A stretch of 64,000 nt of DNA, taken from assembly GCF_001895205.1 (NCBI RefSeq), contig NZ_BDJF01000016.1:62001-126000 (forward strand). Reading direction: 5' to 3'. Source of the DNA: Vibrio injensis (GTDB lineage Bacteria; Pseudomonadota; Gammaproteobacteria; Enterobacterales; Vibrionaceae). Every line of letters starts with the position of its first letter. The stretch's first letter is position 1. The notes below the pieces were generated by a model that worked only from the letters and a program-made list of their open reading frames with translations, had not been told where the DNA came from and ran no database searches. The position numbers were made by a program, and so were the translations under genes. Positions 46,028-53,553 of this stretch are shown piece by piece.

Positions 46028-46302
46028 GCGGATTTAAGTACGAGTACCAAGGCGTACGCGGTTTAAAGTCAATCAGCAAACTCGTTGGCATTAATTACAA
46101 CACGCTTTTTCACCGCATACACAGCGGTTTGACGCTCGAAGAAGCGATAGCCGCAGGGCCTCGCAAGTCGTACCCCAAAGTAAGGAAAGAAACAGGGGCG
46201 CGTAAAAAAGCACAGCAACGCGCAGGCGAAGTGTTGGTCGGTTTACGCAAGCCCGATCAAATGGACTCTAACTGGGCGCTAGCCCTTGGCATGAGGTTGT
46301 AA
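46024..46302 (+). CDS. Phage early protein, helix-turn-helix-like, 92 aa
   Basis: ATG 46024 has AAAGGAG upstream and overlaps the preceding stop. Residues 14-45 (SISKLVGINYNTLFHRIHSG, then LTLEEAIAAG) look like the short helix-turn-helix repeat seen in phage HNH/AP2-associated proteins. It is basic and may bind DNA. No homologue of known function comes to mind. Confidence 0.65.
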   Translation: MSGFKYEYQGVRGLKSISKLVGINYNTLFHRIHSGLTLEEAIAAGPRKSYPKVRKETGARKKAQQRAGEVLVGLRKPDQMDSNWALALGMRL

Positions 46303-46304
46303 CC

Positions 46305-46541
46305 ATGAATAAACACGCCCAAATGATGGTCGCTGTTGGCCGCTTAAACCATCACCACTGCTTAGTGCTGCGCACCAATACTGCGCCAGCAATACCAGTG
46401 ATTGAGATAGACAGCCCTTATTCAGCCCTCGCTGAAAAAGCGATTGAAGTCATGGAGCGCCGCAACGGCCAGTTAAGCAAAGCTTATGTCGCTCGCTTCT
46501 CTGGCTGCTTAGTACGCTGGCTTGAGGGGAAGACAGCATGA
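46305..46541 (+). CDS. Phage early hypothetical protein, 78 aa
   Basis: Begins two bases after the previous stop and overlaps the next start by four bases. It shows no signal or membrane segment and no recognised domain. Part of the compact early operon between MuB and GemA. Confidence 0.6.
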   Translation: MNKHAQMMVAVGRLNHHHCLVLRTNTAPAIPVIEIDSPYSALAEKAIEVMERRNGQLSKAYVARFSGCLVRWLEGKTA

Positions 46542-46735
46542 AGAAAGCGAAAGTGATCATCACTATCAAAGACGCTGGGAACGGAAAACTTGAATTCCAA
46601 TGCCAGTGTCAAAACGGCCAATCATCGACGCTCAATGACTTGGCCCAGTACATCGCGGAAGCGTTACCTCGTTCCGTTCATTCAGCCGCCCTTGGCTTTT
46701 ACAAAACAAAAGGATCTAACAATGCAGTCCACTAA
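46538..46735 (+). CDS. Phage early hypothetical protein, 65 aa
   Basis: Small soluble protein starting MKKAKVIITIKDAGNGKLEF with two cysteines in FQCQCQ. It overlaps the preceding stop (ATGA) and runs 14 bases into the start of the DUF3164 gene. No function can be given. Confidence 0.6.
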   Translation: MKKAKVIITIKDAGNGKLEFQCQCQNGQSSTLNDLAQYIAEALPRSVHSAALGFYKTKGSNNAVH

Positions 46736-47354
46736 CCAAACCCAAATTCCAGAAGGCTGGAAGCTAGACCGCAAAGGCCGATTGGTTCAAGAAAGTAATA
46801 TCGACGCTTATGACATCGAGATGGATGCATTTGTGATGAAGCACATCAGCAAAGCGCTGGAAATCCAAGCCATGATGCGCGAATTCAAAAAAGAAGTTTA
46901 TGCAGACTGTTATGCCTTCATGGAGCTGATTGCTGAAAAATATGACACCAAAATTGGCGGAAGCAAAGGCGGCGTTTCCTTTACCTCATTCGATGGGAAA
47001 AAGCAGATTCGTATTTGCGTTCAAGATCGTATCGTTCTTGGCCCAGAGCTTAAGGTTGCAGAGCTGCTATTGAAAGAAGTAGCAACTGAATGGGTTAGGG
47101 ATTCAAGGCGTGAGGTGAAGCCGTTTATCGATGAGGCGTTTGAGACCGATAAAGAAGGCTCGATTAGCGTTAGCAAAATCCTCAGATTTAGAAGCAAGTA
47201 TAAAACCTTGTCTGATGACGAACGCTGGATTCGGGCGATGGAGGCTATCGGTGATTCTATTCAGGTCGTTGGCTCAAAAACCTATCTAAATTTCAAAGAG
47301 CGTAACGGGGAAGATAAGTACCTCAATATTCCTCTCGATATCGCCAAGCTGTAA
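46722..47354 (+). CDS. DUF3164 family phage protein
   Basis: 210 aa from ATG 46722, with AAAAGGA eight bases upstream; the frame continues upstream, but only out of step with the previous gene. It opens IPEGWKLDRKGRLVQESNI and contains EKYDTKIGGSKGGVSFTSFDGKKQI (in part) and VSVSKILRFR-like SISVSKILRFR, which are hallmarks of DUF3164, a family common in early regions of Mu-like phages. Role unknown, possibly in DNA metabolism during transposition. Confidence 0.85.
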   Translation: MQSTNQTQIPEGWKLDRKGRLVQESNIDAYDIEMDAFVMKHISKALEIQAMMREFKKEVYADCYAFMELIAEKYDTKIGGSKGGVSFTSFDGKKQIRICVQDRIVLGPELKVAELLLKEVATEWVRDSRREVKPFIDEAFETDKEGSISVSKILRFRSKYKTLSDDERWIRAMEAIGDSIQVVGSKTYLNFKERNGEDKYLNIPLDIAKL

Positions 47355-47365
47355 CGAGGTGGGCC

Positions 47366-47635
47366 ATGGAAGTACCAACGCGTTACGGAAAACTCAAAGT
47401 GACTTTGCATGCACAGCATCGCTGGCAGCAAAGGACTGGGCGCAGCGTGTGGGAATTGATTGGGGCGGTGCTTAAGGCGCGCCGCCCAACCAAAAACCAA
47501 CTGCGAAGAATCATGCGTCGGGAAATAGGCTGGCAACCCAAAAGAATTTTGGAATGTGATAGCGCCTACTTTCTCGTTAAGAACAAACACATCGTCACGG
47601 TGTATGACAAACGAAGTGAGCAAAACGATGACTGA
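47366..47635 (+). CDS. Phage early hypothetical protein, 89 aa, basic
   Basis: GAGGTGG stands just before ATG 47366. The protein is arginine-rich (LHAQHRWQQRTGRS, ARRPTKNQLRRIMRREIGW) and ends RSEQNDD. It is probably nucleic-acid binding, but no domain is recognised. Its end overlaps the ANR-type gene by eight bases. Confidence 0.6.
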   Translation: MEVPTRYGKLKVTLHAQHRWQQRTGRSVWELIGAVLKARRPTKNQLRRIMRREIGWQPKRILECDSAYFLVKNKHIVTVYDKRSEQNDD

Positions 47636-47819
47636 AAACGCTGACTATAAAGAAGCCGCTGAAGCCGCAGCAGAGGCCGAGCGAAATAACCGCTGGAAAG
47701 CTGCCGCTGCGCTTTGGATGAATGCTTATTTTCAAGCACGTAAAGACTTAAACGCAAACTGGGCGAATAGCCGCTCAGAGTATTGCATTAAACGTTACAA
47801 GGAGGCCCGTCATGCATGA
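47628..47819 (+). CDS. ANR-family regulator-like protein
   Basis: 63 aa from ATG 47628. The pattern AAEAAAEAERNNRWKAAAALW, in pieces, then NANWANSRSEYC, with W-x-x-A-A-x-L-W and N-x-x-W-A-x-x-R-x-x-Y-C, is the signature of the ANR family. Family members bind and inhibit AraC-type virulence activators in enteric pathogens and are also carried by many phages. In the phage the target is not known. It overlaps both neighbours. Confidence 0.75.
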   Translation: MTENADYKEAAEAAAEAERNNRWKAAAALWMNAYFQARKDLNANWANSRSEYCIKRYKEARHA

Positions 47820-48039
47820 GTTACAACGCTCGTTTACTACGCCCCACAGCTACCGCGCATTAGAGCGTGAAATCGAAATGGCTGAGACGCTAATAGAGCA
47901 CGATGGTACAGCTTTCCCTGATAGCACGTTTGAAGATGGCTACATCGCTGCGCTTAAGTTCGTGATGTGCCATGAAGGTTCTAACGTCCGTGAAGAGTAC
48001 GAAGCTTTGATGAGTGAACAACATGGCGAAGCGAGTTAA
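47812..48039 (+). CDS. Phage early hypothetical protein, 75 aa
   Basis: AAGGAGG stands about eight bases upstream of ATG 47812, an excellent ribosome binding site. The protein is acidic (MAETLIEHDGTAFPD, ATSTFEDGYIAAL-like region) without a recognised domain. It overlaps the ANR-type gene by eight bases. Confidence 0.65.
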   Translation: MHELQRSFTTPHSYRALEREIEMAETLIEHDGTAFPDSTFEDGYIAALKFVMCHEGSNVREEYEALMSEQHGEAS

Positions 48040-48199
48040 CCCACTTATCGCTTACATCATGGCCCACCTTTGCGCGAAGTGTACGCAAGAACAAGCCGAA
48101 GCGTGGGCCGATGAACACTGTGGCGATTGGCGAAACACACCAACCCCGCGAGTGAAACGAATCGAAATAACCAGTAATGAAAAGGAATGGGAAGAATGA
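48023..48199 (+). CDS. Phage early hypothetical protein, 58 aa
   Basis: I choose ATG 48023 (MAKRVNPLIAYIMAHLC); a GTG at 48014 is the alternative. It overlaps the preceding gene by 17 bases and the following one as ATGA. It has three cysteines and ends EKEWEE. No function recognised. Confidence 0.5.
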   Translation: MAKRVNPLIAYIMAHLCAKCTQEQAEAWADEHCGDWRNTPTPRVKRIEITSNEKEWEE

Positions 48200-48651
48200 G
48201 TAAGCAAATCAGCAAAGAGTTATGGCAAAAAATTGAAGAGGAAATGGCTAGCGGATGGGTTGGCGTTAAATTCGGCTATAAGGGCCACGAGATTAGCGTT
48301 CACCGTGTTAATGAGTCTGAGTCAAAGACCTGTTTGCAGGTTTATATCGATGGTGTCATCAAGAGTGAATGGATTTCTTTTTCTGCTGAGAATCACGTTA
48401 GCGATAAAGCGCCAGAGGTTCTTACCGATGTTTGGTGCCAAAAAAGCAAGTCAATTTATTCGCCATCAACGAAGGCCAAGATAATCAAGGCTTATGGCAA
48501 GCGAGCAGTAAAAAAAGCGTATCCGGATTTAGATGACAAGAAGATTTACTACGTCCCGCACTTCTCTAAAGCCTCGGTACTTTGTCGTCAGTACAAGAAG
48601 CTGGAAAGTCTAGAGCTCATCGATGCCTACTTTCTTAAGAACGAAGAGTGA
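48196..48651 (+). CDS. Phage early hypothetical protein, 151 aa
   Basis: ATG 48196 overlaps the previous stop; AAAGGA is about ten bases upstream. It is a soluble, lysine-rich protein with KFGYKGHEISVHRVNESESK near the start and no motif I recognise. After it comes an 84-base gap before the next gene. Confidence 0.6.
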   Translation: MSKQISKELWQKIEEEMASGWVGVKFGYKGHEISVHRVNESESKTCLQVYIDGVIKSEWISFSAENHVSDKAPEVLTDVWCQKSKSIYSPSTKAKIIKAYGKRAVKKAYPDLDDKKIYYVPHFSKASVLCRQYKKLESLELIDAYFLKNEE

Positions 48652-48735
48652 TGAAGCGAAACAAGCAAGGTTCGCCTTGCTTGTCTGCCTAGCGTGGTTG
48701 CTAGGCACTGATGAGCAGCCAAGGGAGTTTTTATT

Positions 48736-48969
48736 ATGTTCGGTGAATACACGCCGCTAATGAAAGCAGGGTTATTAAAGCGCCGCCTGTTAACAGGCAA
48801 AGCGTTTATTGATCCCGAACTCGGCTTGCAAAAGCGCTGCCCCTGTTGTGATGAGTTCTGGCCGCAAGATACGCTCTTTTGGTCGCCGTCATCACGTGAG
48901 CCAGACGGCCTGCAAACATGGTGCAAAGCGTGTCAGTTAGATTATAAACAAAGCCGCAAGTCGGCTTAG
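48736..48969 (+). CDS. Small zinc-finger-like phage protein
   Basis: 77 aa. CPCCDEFW (about 36-43) and WCKACQ (about 62-67) form a four-cysteine zinc-binding pattern with W-P-Q-D-T-L-F-W between them. This is a common arrangement in small phage proteins of unknown role, some related to HNH nucleases but without the HNH residues here. Confidence 0.65.
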   Translation: MFGEYTPLMKAGLLKRRLLTGKAFIDPELGLQKRCPCCDEFWPQDTLFWSPSSREPDGLQTWCKACQLDYKQSRKSA

Positions 48970-48977
48970 GGGGTTAT

Positions 48978-49319
48978 ATGTGCGATTATAACGGTTATGA
49001 GTTTGGTGCCCATTATCCTGATTCTTGTTGTGTTGATGGCTATCTTTGGGACTTGGATAGCGGTGGTTTTGATGATGGAGGTGCATATTTGGACAACGGT
49101 GGATATATGCCATGCCCACAATGCAACGTAAAGGTCTGGGTGAATTACCATGCTGACGATTTTCAAAATGATGGTTATGGTTCTCTTGAGCATCCTTTAA
49201 CGAAAAAAATGGTCAAGAACGTAATGGCTACAATGCCGTCAAACAAAAGAAGAATGGCTATGCGCTATTGGCGCAAAGGGAGAAGAGAAGCAATCAGAGA
49301 AGCAAAACTAGAGGGTTAA
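48978..49319 (+). CDS. Phage hypothetical protein, 113 aa, glycine/aspartate/tyrosine-rich
   Basis: GGGGG stands nine bases before ATG 48978. The first half is rich in Gly, Asp and Tyr (YLWDLDSGGFDDGG) with CPQC near residue 46; the second half is strongly basic (RRMAMRYWRKGRREAIREAK). It could bind zinc through the cysteines. No family recognised. Confidence 0.6.
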   Translation: MCDYNGYEFGAHYPDSCCVDGYLWDLDSGGFDDGGAYLDNGGYMPCPQCNVKVWVNYHADDFQNDGYGSLEHPLTKKMVKNVMATMPSNKRRMAMRYWRKGRREAIREAKLEG

Positions 49320-49322
49320 CCT

Positions 49323-49877
49323 ATGTCCAAACTTCTTAAGCTCGTTCAAATCGGTAAGCGTGAATTGCAAATGAGCGATGAAACCTACCGCAACTTGCTT
49401 CAAGACATCACAGGCCAGCGCAGTTCGCGCGGCCTGAATGATTTCAAGCTGAGCAAAATCGTTGATCGCATGAAGCAAATGGGCTTTGTGCCCATTAGCA
49501 AAGTCAACCAAAAGCCAAAGCCTCGCCGTGTTCGCGCCTCAGAAGCCGAGAAAATTCGCGCTATCTGGATAACCATGAACAAGCAAGGCTTTCTCCGCAA
49601 CGGCAGCGACCAAGCGCTTGATGCTTATGTAAAGCGCATGACTAGTAAAATTAATGGGCTTGGCGTTGAGCAGCTTTCGTGGCTCAACTCAGACCAAGCC
49701 TACTACGTGTTAGAGGCGCTCAAGCGTTGGCACTACCGGTTAATGAAAGACGCGATACTTGCAGCGGGTGGTCGCATTCCGTCGAATGATCAATGCACAG
49801 GCCCAGCGGGTTATGATAAATTGGCTGCATATTATGTCGAATTAATAGGAAAGATTAAAAATGGCAATACTCATTAA
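49323..49877 (+). CDS. gemA: GemA-type regulatory protein (Mu gp16-like, DUF1018)
   Basis: 184 aa. The N-terminus (LVQIGKRELQMSDETYRNLLQDITGQRSSRGL, in part) and the segment EKIRAIWITMNKQGFLRNGSD are the DUF1018/GemA signature; VEQLSWLNSDQAYYVLEALKRWH closes the domain. In Mu, GemA alters expression of host replication and cell division genes through effects on supercoiling. It starts three bases after the previous gene and overlaps the PDZ protein gene by 17 bases. Confidence 0.9.
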   Translation: MSKLLKLVQIGKRELQMSDETYRNLLQDITGQRSSRGLNDFKLSKIVDRMKQMGFVPISKVNQKPKPRRVRASEAEKIRAIWITMNKQGFLRNGSDQALDAYVKRMTSKINGLGVEQLSWLNSDQAYYVLEALKRWHYRLMKDAILAAGGRIPSNDQCTGPAGYDKLAAYYVELIGKIKNGNTH

Positions 49878-50388
49878 GAAAATAGACGCTGATTCCGCAG
49901 CCGAGGCCGCTGGACTAAAAGAAAATGACATCATATTGACTGCTGACGGAAAAGAAGTTTCGGAAGGCTGGAAGGTGTCAAAGCTACTAAAAGACAATGG
50001 CAATGCAACGCTAGTCTGCGTTAGGGGTGGAAATCAATTCACGACTCAGGTAAGTGGTCAGTCATTAGGTGTGGACTTTATCTATGGCGAGTACGAACAT
50101 CCAGTTCCAGAAGGCTTTAAGCCTGCCAGCCTAAAGCCATTGGCATTCAAAACCCGCTATGCTCTTGGCCGTGACATGACTTTTATTTTTTCATTCTTAG
50201 GATGGATTTCTGTGTTAGGTGGAATCGCGATATTAGCGATGAAGGGGGTAGATTTTGCGTGGCCTTCAATCACGCTAGTTTTCTCTGGTGTCGCTATCGT
50301 TCAAATCGCACAAATAGGCAAGGCGCTAATTGATACAGCTGATCACACTAGAGAAACAATGAACTTTGTTTCTCGCAAGTTTTTTTAA
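49861..50388 (+). CDS. PDZ-domain membrane protein in the prophage (accessory)
   Basis: 175 aa. Residues 1-75 form a PDZ domain (KKIDADSAAEAAGLKENDII, then LTADGKEVSEGWKVSKLL). After a linker there are two membrane helices, about 107-126 and 130-150 (FIFSFLGWISVLGGIAILAM and PSITLVFSGVAIVQIAQIG). No signal peptide, so the PDZ domain is on the cytoplasmic side if the N-terminus stays in. There is no counterpart in Mu; it sits at the end of the early operon beside another odd gene, a typical place for a lysogenic or exclusion function. That role is inference only. Confidence 0.7.
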   Translation: MAILIKKIDADSAAEAAGLKENDIILTADGKEVSEGWKVSKLLKDNGNATLVCVRGGNQFTTQVSGQSLGVDFIYGEYEHPVPEGFKPASLKPLAFKTRYALGRDMTFIFSFLGWISVLGGIAILAMKGVDFAWPSITLVFSGVAIVQIAQIGKALIDTADHTRETMNFVSRKFF

Positions 50389-50400
50389 TGGTGAATTGAA

Positions 50401-50742
50401 ATGAATAGCAAAGTTTATGCTTTGATTGCTGTCGCGCTCATAGTTATGTTTTCTGGAGCTTGGATTTCAGCCCCAGAGTACAAGAAAGATTCTATAAGAG
50501 GCGTCTTTGATTCAAGTTCTGAAAGAGCTTGTTTCAACGAAGTCAAAAAGAGGCTTAACGATCCCGAAACGGCATACCTCATAAAAAATCAATATTTGAG
50601 GGACAGTAACAAAAAAAACAGGCCCAATGTATATAACGAAAAAAAGGTTCAGATTGAGGTAAGGGCCAAAAATGGTTTTGGTGCTTACATTCAAGAACGA
50701 TTTGAATGTGTTTCGGCGGATGGTGTTGTGAGATACAAATAA
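50401..50742 (+). CDS. Exported or membrane-anchored small protein, accessory
   Basis: 113 aa. The first 22 residues are a hydrophobic export segment (YALIAVALIVMFSGAWI) followed by a hydrophilic domain with cysteines near 45 and 103, placed to form a disulfide. It follows the PDZ gene by 12 bases and is more A+T-rich than its neighbours, which suggests that the two came in together. No domain recognised. It could act in the periplasm on incoming phage, but nothing in the sequence proves this. Confidence 0.6.
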   Translation: MNSKVYALIAVALIVMFSGAWISAPEYKKDSIRGVFDSSSERACFNEVKKRLNDPETAYLIKNQYLRDSNKKNRPNVYNEKKVQIEVRAKNGFGAYIQERFECVSADGVVRYK

Positions 50743-50824
50743 GGCGAAAATGTGAGCAGCGTCATTGTATTGTCGCGCAGACATTGCTAATGTGAAGACT
50801 CCTGTTGCAGAGCTTCTCTGCCCT

Positions 50825-50856
50825 AAGCCCTCAGAAATGAGGGCTTTTGTATTTTT
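50825..50856 (+). terminator. Terminator at the end of the early operon
   Basis: AAGCCCTCA (50825-50833) pairs with TGAGGGCTT (50838-50846) over a GAAA tetraloop, then TTGTATTTTT. Very strong by inspection. It separates the early operon from the Mor/C-type gene. Confidence 0.9.
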
Positions 50857-50898
50857 GGCGTTAACATGCCTCAGCGCTTACCTCTGATTTATACTCTT

Positions 50899-50925
50899 AA
50901 CACTTCGCTTGCGAGGTGTTTTTTG
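50899..50925 (+). terminator. Second terminator hairpin just before the Mor/C-type gene
   Basis: AACACTTCG (50899-50907) pairs with CGAGGTGTT (50912-50920), one G-U pair, loop CTTG, followed by TTTTG. The activator gene starts 15 bases later, so the T-run lies in its leader. It may act as an attenuator as well as a stop. Confidence 0.75.
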
Positions 50926-50940
50926 TATTCGGAGGGGATG

Positions 50941-51324
50941 ATGAAAGAACACGACGATAACTTAGATTTATTTGGCTTTGATAATGTTGATTTAAATGAC
51001 GTTGAAAGCGTGATTGAAGATGATGTAAAAAGCCCTGATGCGTTGCGTCAAATCTACGCGCTATTTAAGCAAGAGCTTGATCAAGAGTCTGCGCTGCGCT
51101 TGCTCTCTTCCTTTTGCAAGCACTTTGGCGGCTTTCCGGTTTACGTTCCTAAAGGTCGTAAGCTTGACTCAGAGCTAAAAAAGATTCAAATTTGGCACGA
51201 TTTCAAAGGCAACAATGTCGAAGAGTTAGCAAGAAAATACAGCGTTTCTGTGTTTCACGTTTATCATGTGCTCAAGCAAATGCGCAAAGCTGAACACGAC
51301 AAGAGACAGCCAAAGCTTTTCTAA
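50941..51324 (+). CDS. Mor/C-type transcriptional activator
   Basis: 127 aa from ATG 50941; GGAGG at 50931-50935 gives proper spacing, better than the ATG one codon earlier. The C-terminal half has FGGFPVYVPKG and the helix-turn-helix NNVEELARKYSVSVFHVYHVLKQMR, the Mor/C family pattern. In Mu, Mor activates the middle promoter and C the late promoters. Only one such gene is visible here, placed directly before the lysis genes, so it may do both jobs or correspond to C. Confidence 0.9.
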   Translation: MKEHDDNLDLFGFDNVDLNDVESVIEDDVKSPDALRQIYALFKQELDQESALRLLSSFCKHFGGFPVYVPKGRKLDSELKKIQIWHDFKGNNVEELARKYSVSVFHVYHVLKQMRKAEHDKRQPKLF

Positions 51325-51384
51325 TTCATCTTAATTTATCCTCTCCCACCACAAAAAGCACAATCAGTTCAATTAAGATGAATT
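51323..51384 (+). promoter_or_regulatory. Candidate late activator sites before the lysis genes
   Basis: Two 14-bp elements face each other: AATTCATCTTAATT at 51323-51336 and AATTAAGATGAATT at 51371-51384, 34 bases apart. Each is AATT, six bases, AATT, a dyad with the same spacing as known C-type sites. A near copy lies at 59193-59206 before the protease gene. The first element overlaps the end of the activator gene. Confidence 0.6.
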
Positions 51385-51402
51385 ATTGAAACTGGTTGTG
51401 CT

Positions 51403-51825
51403 ATGAAAACTCTCACTCTACATCGAAATTACTTCCCTCACGGTACTTACTCTCGCCTGTGTGATGAAAATGGTAATCCTTTTCTGGTCACTGTAGAGCG
51501 AGCGTGGAAGAATAACCAAGCCAGCATTTCATGCGTGCCAGAAGGCATTTATGACCTTGTTCCTCACACCAGCCCTAAGTTTGGATCTTGCTATGCGCTT
51601 GTCGCACCAGAGCTAGGCGTTACCATCTATGGCCCTTCACTTCGCACTCATATTCTGTTTCATGTTGCCAATAAAGCCTCTCAATTAGAAGGTTGTGTCG
51701 CCCCAGGATTAACGTTTGGCGTCCTTGATGACGAGTGGGCTGTTCATAACTCAAGAGACGCGTTTGATAAGTTCATGGCTTATTTGGGCGGAGAGAAAGC
51801 CCGCCTAGTCATTAAGCGGGCCTAA
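51403..51825 (+). CDS. DUF5675 family phage protein, lysis module
   Basis: 140 aa, soluble, no signal peptide. The segments GTYSRLCDENGNPF, VERAWKNNQASISCVPEGIYDL and ILFHVANKASQLEGCV are the DUF5675 pattern. Such proteins often stand where an endolysin is expected and may act on peptidoglycan, but no catalytic residues are established that I know of. It is the first late gene after the candidate activator sites and begins 18 bases after them. Confidence 0.8.
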   Translation: MKTLTLHRNYFPHGTYSRLCDENGNPFLVTVERAWKNNQASISCVPEGIYDLVPHTSPKFGSCYALVAPELGVTIYGPSLRTHILFHVANKASQLEGCVAPGLTFGVLDDEWAVHNSRDAFDKFMAYLGGEKARLVIKRA

Positions 51826-51830
51826 ACGCT

Positions 51831-52121
51831 ATGGGTCGTAATTGGGATTATTCACACCAAAAAGGGCGCGAGATGCGCCTTGCTGCTGAAAAAGAAAGCT
51901 ATGAAACCAGCGGGCTTTCTTCAGTCGTTCCTTTCCAAGCGCCATTTTTCTCGCACGATGCCACGCTACAAAGCTTTTTCAATAAAGGTTGGAATAGTGT
52001 CACAGCATGCGAGGTTCGATTGCACCTAGGCATTGATAAGCCTGAATCTGGTGCTGATCTTCTTTCAAAAATTCGGAGATTTAAACAATGTCACTTTCAA
52101 TCTCAGCCATCGCAGCGTTAG
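51831..52121 (+). CDS. Phage hypothetical protein in the lysis module, 96 aa
   Basis: Starts five bases after the DUF5675 gene and overlaps the holin start by 34 bases. It is hydrophilic (GRNWDYSHQKGREMRLAAEKES) with no membrane segment. No function assigned; the position suggests a lysis accessory. Confidence 0.5.
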   Translation: MGRNWDYSHQKGREMRLAAEKESYETSGLSSVVPFQAPFFSHDATLQSFFNKGWNSVTACEVRLHLGIDKPESGADLLSKIRRFKQCHFQSQPSQR

Positions 52122-52732
52122 CGCTGAGCGTTGGCCCCTCGGCTATTCGTGGCCTCTCTTCTTTGTTTGGTGAGAGTAAAACGGCCGAGCAATTAGCTGG
52201 CATCGTTGAAGCTGCCGAGTCTGCGTTCCCGCCAGAGCGTGAATTTGCTCGCTTAGATTACGTGCACGAAAAGCTTTCTATGCTGAGCCCCGATCAGCTC
52301 ATTGAGCTTGAAAAAATTCAGCTACAACTAGAGCAAGAAGTTACACGCCGTCAAGAGCTTAGCTTGCAAGATAAGCAAGCTGCACATGAGCAAACGCAAA
52401 AGACAATTCGAGAAGGCGATAAAGCGCTGGATGAAAAGATTCGTCGTCTACGTCCAGCTCAGAGCTGGATTAGCTTCTGGGCTGGTTATCTTTACGCGCT
52501 GATCGCGGAAATTGCTTTATCTCAAGGTATCGGTTCAGGGACTGATATTTTTCTACTGCTCACGCTGTGGAGCTATGCGTTTGCGTACTTTGGCTTACGC
52601 ACGATTGATGGCTTTGCACCTTACTCCAAATCGAGCGGTGATAAAGCAACAGGGGCACTGAAAGAGGTTGCGACTGGCGTCGCCACGGGTGTGATTGGAA
52701 ACTTGATCAAGGGGCGACTAAAAAAATCATGA
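52088..52732 (+). CDS. Holin-like protein, 3TM type
   Basis: 214 aa. After an N-terminal hydrophobic helix (ISAIAALALSVGPSAI) comes a charged coiled segment (EKIQLQLEQEVTRRQELSLQDKQ, in part) and then two helices near 130-175 (WISFWAGYLYALIAEIAL, DIFLLLTLWSYAFAYFGL) with the RPAQSWISFWAGYLYAL pattern of the 3TM holin family. It would let the lysis enzyme reach the wall. Its end overlaps the zinc-finger gene by four bases. Confidence 0.8.
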   Translation: MSLSISAIAALALSVGPSAIRGLSSLFGESKTAEQLAGIVEAAESAFPPEREFARLDYVHEKLSMLSPDQLIELEKIQLQLEQEVTRRQELSLQDKQAAHEQTQKTIREGDKALDEKIRRLRPAQSWISFWAGYLYALIAEIALSQGIGSGTDIFLLLTLWSYAFAYFGLRTIDGFAPYSKSSGDKATGALKEVATGVATGVIGNLIKGRLKKS

Positions 52733-52962
52733 CCTGCCAATTCGATAAAGCCCAAGAAGTAGAGCAAGAGTTTCGTGATCGCGCCTTAGCTGCGCAGTTA
52801 GCAAAGCCGATGGAGCAACCCGATGAAGATGATGAGGGTAATCGATACTGCTTAAGTTGCGGCGTTGAAATACCCCCAGAGCGATTAGAGGCCCAGCCCA
52901 CCGCTGTTCGTTGCGTCAGTTGTCAGACTAGGAAGGAGTCCGCCAGTGGAATGGTTTCTTAA
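52729..52962 (+). CDS. TraR/DksA-type zinc-finger protein
   Basis: 77 aa. YCLSCGVEIPPERLEAQPTAVRCVSCQ contains the four zinc cysteines (C-x2-C, 17 residues, C-x2-C) of the TraR/DksA family in short, phage-borne form. Such proteins can bind RNA polymerase through the secondary channel. It overlaps the gp25-like gene by 17 bases. Confidence 0.88.
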   Translation: MTCQFDKAQEVEQEFRDRALAAQLAKPMEQPDEDDEGNRYCLSCGVEIPPERLEAQPTAVRCVSCQTRKESASGMVS

Positions 52963-53245
52963 ATACTTTTCTATCGCGTGGACGGTCATTACCACCTTAG
53001 TCATGATCGGCTTGGCGTTACTTTCTAAAACCTACGCCAAGCGAGAAGACTTAGCGAGCGTGGAGAAGAAAGTGGACGATCTGAAAGCGCAAGTCGATAG
53101 CATGCCGACCCAAGAAAAAGTGACCGAGCTGCTTGTTGAGTTAGCCAACACGCGCGGTGAGATGAAAGAGCTTCGCGCTCAGATCCAGCCCGTCGAGCAC
53201 TTAGCAAGGCTCCTTTTAGAACAACGTTTAAAAGATGATAAATAG
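52946..53245 (+). CDS. DUF2730 family protein (Mu gp25-like)
   Basis: 99 aa from GTG 52946, with AAGGAG upstream. One N-terminal membrane helix (FSIAWTVITTLVMIGLALLS) precedes a coiled coil (REDLASVEKKVDDLKAQVD). The architecture and its place between the DksA-like and gp26-like genes match DUF2730. Role unknown; some propose a spanin-like or lysis function. Confidence 0.85.
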   Translation: MEWFLKYFSIAWTVITTLVMIGLALLSKTYAKREDLASVEKKVDDLKAQVDSMPTQEKVTELLVELANTRGEMKELRAQIQPVEHLARLLLEQRLKDDK

Positions 53246-53253
53246 AGGTTTAC

Positions 53254-53544
53254 ATGTCATTTAAAGAGCTGTTAACGCAAGACCAGCGCCTTGTTATTTT
53301 GCGCTCTCTGCATGAGATGCATGGCTATGAAGCGAATGAGTCAATTATTGATTCGTGTCTCGATGCTTACGGCCATAACATCAGCCGTGACGCCGTTCGT
53401 ACGCATCTTTTCTGGCTGCAAGAGAATGGTTTGGTATCTCTGCGTGAAGTAGCAAGCTGCCAAGTGGCGCGCTTAACTGGACGCGGTGAAGATGTCGCAA
53501 CAGGTCAAGCTGTTGTTCCTGGTGTGAAGCGTCCACGCGCTTAA
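53254..53544 (+). CDS. Mu gp26-like phage protein
   Basis: 96 aa with a winged-helix look: DQRLVILRSLHEMHGYEANESIIDSCL and DAVRTHLFWLQENGLVSLRE, then CQVARLTGRGEDVATG. This is the VpaChn25_0724-type family in Mu-like phages, in its usual place before gp27. It may be a DNA-binding packaging accessory. Confidence 0.85.
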   Translation: MSFKELLTQDQRLVILRSLHEMHGYEANESIIDSCLDAYGHNISRDAVRTHLFWLQENGLVSLREVASCQVARLTGRGEDVATGQAVVPGVKRPRA

Positions 53545-53553
53545 GGGGTAATC

